DNA of 64,000 nucleotides, taken from Neopusillimonas aromaticivorans (GTDB lineage Bacteria > Pseudomonadota > Gammaproteobacteria > Burkholderiales > Burkholderiaceae_B). The position numbers were made by a program, and so were the translations under genes. The notes below the pieces were generated by a model. That model was not told the DNA's origin and did not search any database. It saw nothing but the letters and a program-made list of their open reading frames with translations. Numbering within the stretch: position 1 is the stretch's first letter; every line of letters starts with the position of its first letter. Shown piece by piece: positions 59,624 through 64,000 of the stretch. The DNA lies in the NCBI RefSeq assembly GCF_030344915.1, contig NZ_CP128233.1, forward strand, positions 868,001-932,000, read 5' to 3'.

Positions 59624-60367
59624 ATGACAACGCAACAATCCCGTGTTCTGGTTCAATTGCGCGGCCTGATTCTCAATGGCACGTTTGCCCCCGGCGAACG
59701 CCTGGCCGAAATCCCACTGGCAGAGCGCCTGGCAACGTCACGCACACCCATCCGGCAGGCCCTGGTAACGCTGGAGCACGAAGGCCTGATCGAAGCCAGC
59801 CCCGGCGGCGGGTACCAGATGCGCAGCTTCACCATGCAAGACGTGGCCGATGCCATTCGCCTGCGTGGCGTACTGGAAGGCTTTGCCGCTCGCCTGCTGG
59901 CTGAAAACGGCGCCTCGCGCCAGGTACTGAAAGTATTAAATGATTGCCTGACCGAAGGCGATGCCGTGGTCTTCAAAGCCACCATGGACCTGGACGACTA
60001 CACCCGTTACGCACAAATCAATGACCGTTTCCATGAAACCATCATTGAAGGCTGCGCCAACAAGGCCTTGGCGCGCATGATGGAAACCCTGAATGGCCAG
60101 GCGTTTGCCGCTGCCAGTGCCACGCTGCCCATGCAGTCATCCACAGAAGAGGGCCACGAATGGATGAAATTGGCACACCGAACACACCACGCCATGGTGC
60201 AGGCAATCGAAAGCCACCAGGGCAGTCGTGCCCAGGCCCTGGGAGAAGAGCATGTTGAAATTGCGCGCCGCAACCTGGACTACGCAATGGACGACCCGGA
60301 ACACGCGGCCAAGATACTGCCCGGTTTCCAGCTGGTCAGCGATTCAGAGAAATTGTTGCGGCCCTGA
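59624..60367 (+). CDS. GntR-family (FCD) regulator of the Rieske operon
   Basis: 247 residues. The N-terminal winged helix (LRGLILNGTFAPGERLAEIPLAERLATSRTPIRQAL) is the FadR-type HTH. The C-terminal helical FCD ligand-binding domain follows (IRLRGVLEGFAARLLAEN ... RFHETIIEGCANKALARMME ... HRTHHAMVQAIESH), with acidic and His residues that commonly hold a metal. The ATG at 59624 is chosen because upstream in-frame sequence is not coding-like. Divergent orientation and shared palindromes indicate repression of the catabolic operon and itself, relieved by a small carboxylate-type ligand (inference). Confidence 0.88.
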   Translation: MTTQQSRVLVQLRGLILNGTFAPGERLAEIPLAERLATSRTPIRQALVTLEHEGLIEASPGGGYQMRSFTMQDVADAIRLRGVLEGFAARLLAENGASRQVLKVLNDCLTEGDAVVFKATMDLDDYTRYAQINDRFHETIIEGCANKALARMMETLNGQAFAAASATLPMQSSTEEGHEWMKLAHRTHHAMVQAIESHQGSRAQALGEEHVEIARRNLDYAMDDPEHAAKILPGFQLVSDSEKLLRP

Positions 60368-60450
60368 GAGAGCCTTTTGTACGCCACGCTGGGGGGCAAA
60401 GACCACCCGGGGCTGAACTGAGGCCTTGAGTGGCCTGAAAAAGGGGCTGA

Positions 60451-60525
60451 TGGCGCGCCCGACAGGAATCGAACCTGTATCGAGAGCTTCGGAAACTCTA
60501 ATTCTATCCATTGAACTACAGGCGC
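60451..60525 (-). tRNA. tRNA-Arg (anticodon CCG)
   Basis: 75 bases including an encoded CCA (60451-60453 on the plus strand as TGG). The acceptor GCGCCTG pairs with CGGGCGC. The anticodon arm is AGAGT-TTCCGAA-GCTCT, giving anticodon CCG for CGG codons. The T arm is ACAGG-TTCGATT-CCTGT. A TACAAT at complement 60537-60542 fits a -10 element 12 bases before the mature 5' end. Confidence 0.95.
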
Positions 60526-60606
60526 CTCAGCCCACTATTGTAGCGCGTTTATTGCAAAGTTTTTGCCATCCCGCTGCACAAGCCTGCACTAGACCCTTAC
60601 ACCCGT

Positions 60607-60612
60607 TATAAT
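60607..60612 (+). promoter_or_regulatory. Candidate -10 element of the cytochrome c5 gene
   Basis: A consensus TATAAT lies 67 bases before the start codon of the di-haem cytochrome. The -35 region at the right distance (about 60584-60589) is poor, so this is a weak call. Confidence 0.35.
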
Positions 60613-60678
60613 CGCTCACTTAGTTTGATTTACCGATCCAGGCAAGCGCCTTTGTTCCCGTATACGCAGGACTCGAGT

Positions 60679-61578
60679 ATGAACAACACCGAACATAACA
60701 CTGAAGAATCCCACGAAGGTCCCATCAAGACACCAAAACAGCTCATTGTTACGGTTGTCCTGTCGTTTATCGTTCCCGTCATTATCATTTTCTTGCTGAT
60801 CCGCCTGGTGGTGTCCAGCGATCTGGTCGGCGCTGGCTCTGATGCCCAAACGCCCGAAGCCGTTGCTGCGCGCATTCAGCCCGTTGCCGGTTTTGCCCTG
60901 GTCGATGCCAATGCACCGAAAGTTTTCAAAACGGGCCAGCAAGTTTATGACACCACCTGTGCCTCCTGTCACGCCGCAGGTGTCGCCGGTGCACCCAAAT
61001 TCGCTGACAAGGCCGCCTGGGCACCCTCATCGCCAACGGCATGGACACCATGCTGATCAATGCCATCAACGGCAAAAACGCCATGCCCGCAAAAGGCGGT
61101 AACCCCACGCTCAGCGATTTCGAAATTGCCCGTGCGGTTGTGTACATGGCCAATCAGGCCGGTGGCTCGTTCGACGAACCGAAAGAACCCGCCGCTGAAG
61201 GCGATGCCGCAAAGAATCCGCTGCTGCAACGCCCGCGCCCGCGCCCGCACCTGCTGCAGCTCCGGCAAAAGTGGCGGCTGCACCTGCCGCTGCGCCCGCT
61301 GCAGCGCCTGCTGCTGCCACCGCTTCAGCTGAAACCATCGACCCTGCCGGCGAAAAGCTTTACAAAACGGCCTGCTTTGCTTGCCACGACATGGGCGTAG
61401 CCGGTGCACCCAAACTGGGTGACAAGGCTGCCTGGGCACCCTCATCGCCACAGGCCTCGACACCATGGTTAAAATCGCCATCTCCGGCAAAGGCGTCATG
61501 CCACCGCGCGGCGGTAGCACAGCCAGCGACGCTGAAATCCGTGCCGCTGTTCAATACATGGTCAGCAAGTCACAATAA
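60679..61578 (+). CDS. Membrane-anchored di-haem cytochrome c5 (three frameshifts)
   Basis: About 300 residues. Start at 60679 (MNNTEHNTEESHEG). One N-terminal helix (LIVTVVLSFIVPVIIIFLLIRLVV) anchors it; two class I cytochrome c domains follow with haem motifs CASCH and CFACH. Between them is an Ala/Pro-rich linker of about 45 residues (APAPAPAAAPAKVAAAPAAAP). The parallel segments GVAGAPKFADKAAWAPLI and GVAGAPKLGDKAAWAPLI show a domain duplication. Lost bases: 61024-61026, near 61220 and 61439-61441. It probably carries electrons in the periplasm to a terminal oxidase or other acceptor. Confidence 0.87.
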
Positions 61579-61611
61579 TCCCCACACGTGTTGCCGCTGA
61601 TGCGGCATACC

Positions 61612-61640
61612 AAAAAGGCTGGCATTACGCCAGCCTTTTT
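61612..61640 (+). terminator. Intrinsic terminator of the cytochrome gene
   Basis: AAAAAGGCTGGC-ATTAC-GCCAGCCTTTTT is a perfect 12-bp stem ending in a T run, 33 bases after the stop codon. Confidence 0.88.
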
Positions 61641-61695
61641 ATTGCCTGGTATACGTACATGCGCTTATCACCAGCAACACAAAACAATCACCATG

Positions 61696-61738
61696 AAAAA
61701 CACCCCAAAGGCTGGATTCGCGTCCAATCTCTGGGGTG
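61696..61738 (-). terminator. Intrinsic terminator of the 3-hydroxyacyl-CoA dehydrogenase gene
   Basis: On the minus strand CACCCCA pairs with TGGGGTG, with an inner TGGA/TCCA pairing, and is followed by TTTTT. It lies about 95 bases after the dehydrogenase stop. Confidence 0.65.
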
Positions 61739-61833
61739 CAGTGAAACCGGGTGATTTTTTGCACTTGGCTAAGCGTCAGGCCAATAGACTGCGCCTTACC
61801 GCCGCACAAACCCTCATGCTGCCACGCAAGAAC

Positions 61834-63369
61834 TTATGCCGAAACACAGGCTGGCTCTGTCCGCAACGAAACGCCCAATTGCACACGACGCTGCAGCCAC
61901 AGGCTGGCACGGTAACGCATGTCACCCGTCGTGCGCTGCATGGCACGCAGAATTTCCAGAATGTGCGCAGCACCCAGGGCATCACCCATGCTCAACGGCC
62001 CACCCAGCGGGTAACCCAGACCCAGCGACACGGCCAGATCAATGTCTTCAGGCGTTGCGATGGTCTGCTGGGCGATATCGCATGCCACGTTAACAATCGC
62101 CGCCACCAGGCGCTGGCCTACGAAGCCGGCCGAATCATCAATAACCGACACCGGCGTATCGTCTGACGCGAAGACGGCATGAGCGGCATCGCGCCACTGC
62201 GGCAAAGTAGCCAGCGAGCACATCACCACCCGTCGCTTGCCCTGCTCAAGACCAAAGAAAGTATCCAGCGCAACGGTACGCTCACCATCAAGCTGATGGG
62301 CACTGACCACGCCGGCGCAATCCTCACCATAAGGGGTGACCACCAGCAAGGCATCGGCAGGCGGCTGTTCGGACGAAATCACATTGACCTTGAGCGTCTT
62401 GAGCAAGGCCAAGGCACGTTTATGCCCCACCGAATGGTAAGGTGCTACCCAGACATTCAGGTTGGCAGGCAACGCAGGCACAATCGGCGCCTCGGGAACC
62501 TGTTTCTGACCATCGACATAGCGGTAAAAACCTTCGCCGGTTTTACGACCCAGCAAACCACCAGCAAAACGTACCGCAGTAATCGGCGACGGACGAAAAC
62601 GCGGCTCGTCGTAGAACTGCTGGTAAATCGATTCCATGACCGGATGCGAGACATCGAGCGCTGTCAGATCGAGCAATTCAAACGGCCCCATACGAAAACC
62701 CGCTTGCTCGCGAATGATGGCATCGATCTGATAAAACGGAGCAACCGATTCTTGTGCAGCACGCAGGCCTTCGATGTTCAGACCACGACCTGCATGGTTC
62801 ACAATGAAACCGGGCATGTCTTTGGCGCGCACCGGCTTATGACCCATTTTGCGGGCCAGGGCCATCAGGGCATCGCCGGTTTCGCGCTCTGAACGCAAAC
62901 CGTCAATAATTTCGACCACTTTCATCAAGGGTACGGGATTGAAGAAATGGAAACCGGCCACACGCCCGGGCTTGTCACACCCGGCAGCAATCGCAGTGAT
63001 CGACAGGGACGATGTGTTCGACGCCAGAATGCAGTCAGCCGACACAATGCCCTCCAGCTGCTTGAATAAATCGCGCTTGACATCCAGACGCTCGATGACA
63101 GCTTCGACCACCATGTCGGCGTCAGCCATGTCGGCCAGGTCAGTGCAAGCGTGCACCCGCCCCAGCGCAGCAGAGGCGTCATCAGCCGACAACTTGCCCT
63201 TGGCCGCCAGTTTGTCCCAGGTTTGCTGCAACGACTCGCGTGCTGCGGTAATCGCCTGGGCATTAAGGTCAAACAACTTGACAGTGATACCGGCTTGAGC
63301 AGCGATTTGTGCGATACCTCGGCCCATGGCACCGGCACCGACGATCCCTACAGTATTGATTTCTTTCAT
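61834..63369 (-). CDS. 3-hydroxyacyl-CoA dehydrogenase (PaaH-like)
   Basis: 511 residues. The NAD-binding motif is VGIVGAGAMGRGIAQIAAQAG; the catalytic His-Glu region is GFHFFNPVPLMKVVEIIDG; NHAGRGLNIEGLRAAQE and DLTALDVSHPVMESIYQQFYDEPRFRPS follow. A second, shorter C-terminal dehydrogenase-like domain (about residues 400-490, GFVGQRLVAAIVNVACDIAQQ) is usual for PaaH-type enzymes of about 500 residues, which act on 3-hydroxyadipyl-CoA in phenylacetate breakdown. No other paa gene is in the window, so a general role in fatty- or dicarboxylic-acid oxidation is equally possible. The frame is intact. Confidence 0.88.
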   Translation of the reverse strand: MKEINTVGIVGAGAMGRGIAQIAAQAGITVKLFDLNAQAITAARESLQQTWDKLAAKGKLSADDASAALGRVHACTDLADMADADMVVEAVIERLDVKRDLFKQLEGIVSADCILASNTSSLSITAIAAGCDKPGRVAGFHFFNPVPLMKVVEIIDGLRSERETGDALMALARKMGHKPVRAKDMPGFIVNHAGRGLNIEGLRAAQESVAPFYQIDAIIREQAGFRMGPFELLDLTALDVSHPVMESIYQQFYDEPRFRPSPITAVRFAGGLLGRKTGEGFYRYVDGQKQVPEAPIVPALPANLNVWVAPYHSVGHKRALALLKTLKVNVISSEQPPADALLVVTPYGEDCAGVVSAHQLDGERTVALDTFFGLEQGKRRVVMCSLATLPQWRDAAHAVFASDDTPVSVIDDSAGFVGQRLVAAIVNVACDIAQQTIATPEDIDLAVSLGLGYPLGGPLSMGDALGAAHILEILRAMQRTTGDMRYRASLWLQRRVQLGVSLRTEPACVSA

Positions 63370-63422
63370 TTGACTCCATCTCCTGGCCTGCCGGCAACAC
63401 GCCGCGACCGCGTAAAGAAAAA

Positions 63423-64000
63423 CTACGATTTGTTAAGCAACTGTTTAAGCATGCCCAGACGTTCTTTCGGACTAAGACCCGCGCCCTGATCTGCCCCGAC
63501 AAGAGCCGCCGGATCTTGCAAACCCATTTCAGCAATAAACCGTGACGGCTCGCGCACGACATCTTCACGCGCACGCCGCCGCCGTTTGCACCAGCTGAGA
63601 TTAAGCGTGCGCCGGGCACGGGTGATACCCACGTACATCAGACGACGTTCTTCCTGGATACGCTGAGCCAGCACATCGTCGCCGGCCGCAAGATCGTCAT
63701 CGTCACGGCCCAGATGGGGCAAGAGTCCCTCTTCCACGCCCACCAAAAAACATGCGGGTATTCTAAACCTTTGGAGGCATGCAGCGTCGAGAGTTTAACG
63801 GCGTCGGGTTCTTCATCATCGCCACGCTCAAGCATCGTCACCAGCGCGATATGCTGCACCAGTTCCACCAGATTCAACTCGTCTTCCACCGCCTTGCGCT
63901 TGAGCCAGCCGGTCAGCTCAAGCACGTTCTGCCACCGGCTTTGCGCAGGCCGTTCGTCAAGCGTGTCATACAAATAACGTTCGTACTGAATGGCACCAAG
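63423..64000 (-). CDS. rep: ATP-dependent DNA helicase Rep, C-terminal part (cut by window edge; one frameshift)
   Basis: About 193 C-terminal residues of a superfamily 1A helicase. Motif V is VKLSTLHASKGLEYPHVFLVGVEEGLLPH; motif VI is RRLMYVGITRARRTLNLSW with the arginine finger. The A run 63745-63750 lacks one base. The segment LGAIQYERYLYDTLDERPAQSRWQNV before motif V fits Rep better than UvrD or PcrA. It unwinds DNA 3'-5' to clear stalled replication forks. The end QLLNKS lies 53 bases before the dehydrogenase start, in the same direction. Confidence 0.87.

Noticed and set aside
61588..62166. Open frame antisense to the 3-hydroxyacyl-CoA dehydrogenase
   Set aside because: It is the complement of a clearly conserved enzyme and shows no family features of its own.
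1..64000. CRISPR arrays, insertion sequences, prophage or integrative elements
   Set aside because: I looked for regularly spaced repeats, transposase or integrase motifs and attachment-site duplications next to the tRNA and found none.

Overview
The window looks like a chromosome segment of a betaproteobacterium in the order Burkholderiales, most like the Alcaligenaceae (Bordetella/Pusillimonas relatives). The basis is moderately high GC, the block mreBCD-mrdA-rodA divergent from gatCAB, metXW, ftsEX-mutY, and the style of the proteins. I saw no phage, plasmid, insertion sequence or CRISPR signature. A SAM-II riboswitch precedes metX, and one tRNA-Arg(CCG) is present.

Layout. 0-1.6 kb: the start of a flavoprotein, then a collapsed regulator/bicarbonate-transporter pair (a cbbR-like fragment and an sbtA fragment facing each other). 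1.7-4.8 kb: a PAS chemoreceptor and BrnQ. 4.8-8.3 kb: molybdate regulator ModE divergent from modABC. 8.3-12.6 kb: GltS, a TAXI-type lipoprotein and a kinase/ATPase fusion as one operon. 12.6-19.9 kb: a hairpin-rich leader, a two-subunit Na+/solute symporter, a cNMP/CBS/nucleotidyltransferase-like protein, a small membrane protein and a membrane PAS-like sensor fused to a DnaQ-type exonuclease. 19.9-26.9 kb: a cyclase-flavoprotein operon divergent from a branched-chain-type binding protein, then a PAS-GGDEF protein and an aldehyde dehydrogenase. 27-29.8 kb: an OmpA lipoprotein and two amino-acid permeases (aapQM). 29.9-41.7 kb: ftsEX, mutY, rodA, mrdA, mreDCB and gatCAB. 41.7-53.1 kb: pyrE, an extradiol-type dioxygenase, a PACE exporter, xthA, an AmpG-like permease, metXW, a minimal LuxR-type protein, a lipoprotein, gshA and acnA. 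53.2-60.4 kb: a tightly packed putative catabolic operon (Rieske oxygenase, glutamine-synthetase-like ligase, binding protein, amidase, class I amidotransferase) divergent from its GntR/FCD regulator. 60.4-64 kb: tRNA-Arg, a di-haem cytochrome c5, a 3-hydroxyacyl-CoA dehydrogenase and the end of rep.

A feature that controls how the rest is read: about 30 genes are broken by single-base frameshifts. By my count there are about 55 events, and every one is repaired by adding one base, nearly always to a G or C run. They hit genes expected to be essential or highly conserved (gatA, gatC, mreC, ftsE, acnA, mutY), so I read them as undercalled homopolymers in the sequence rather than genome decay. 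I give whole-gene coordinates across them. The cbbR/sbtA lesion is different: hundreds of bases are missing.

The best candidate for an undescribed system is the 53-60 kb operon. It combines a gamma-glutamylation pair (GS-like ligase plus class I amidotransferase, as in aniline or putrescine catabolism) with a single-subunit phthalate-dioxygenase-type Rieske oxygenase, an amidase and a dedicated binding protein. Near-palindromic sites suited to the divergent GntR regulator lie upstream.
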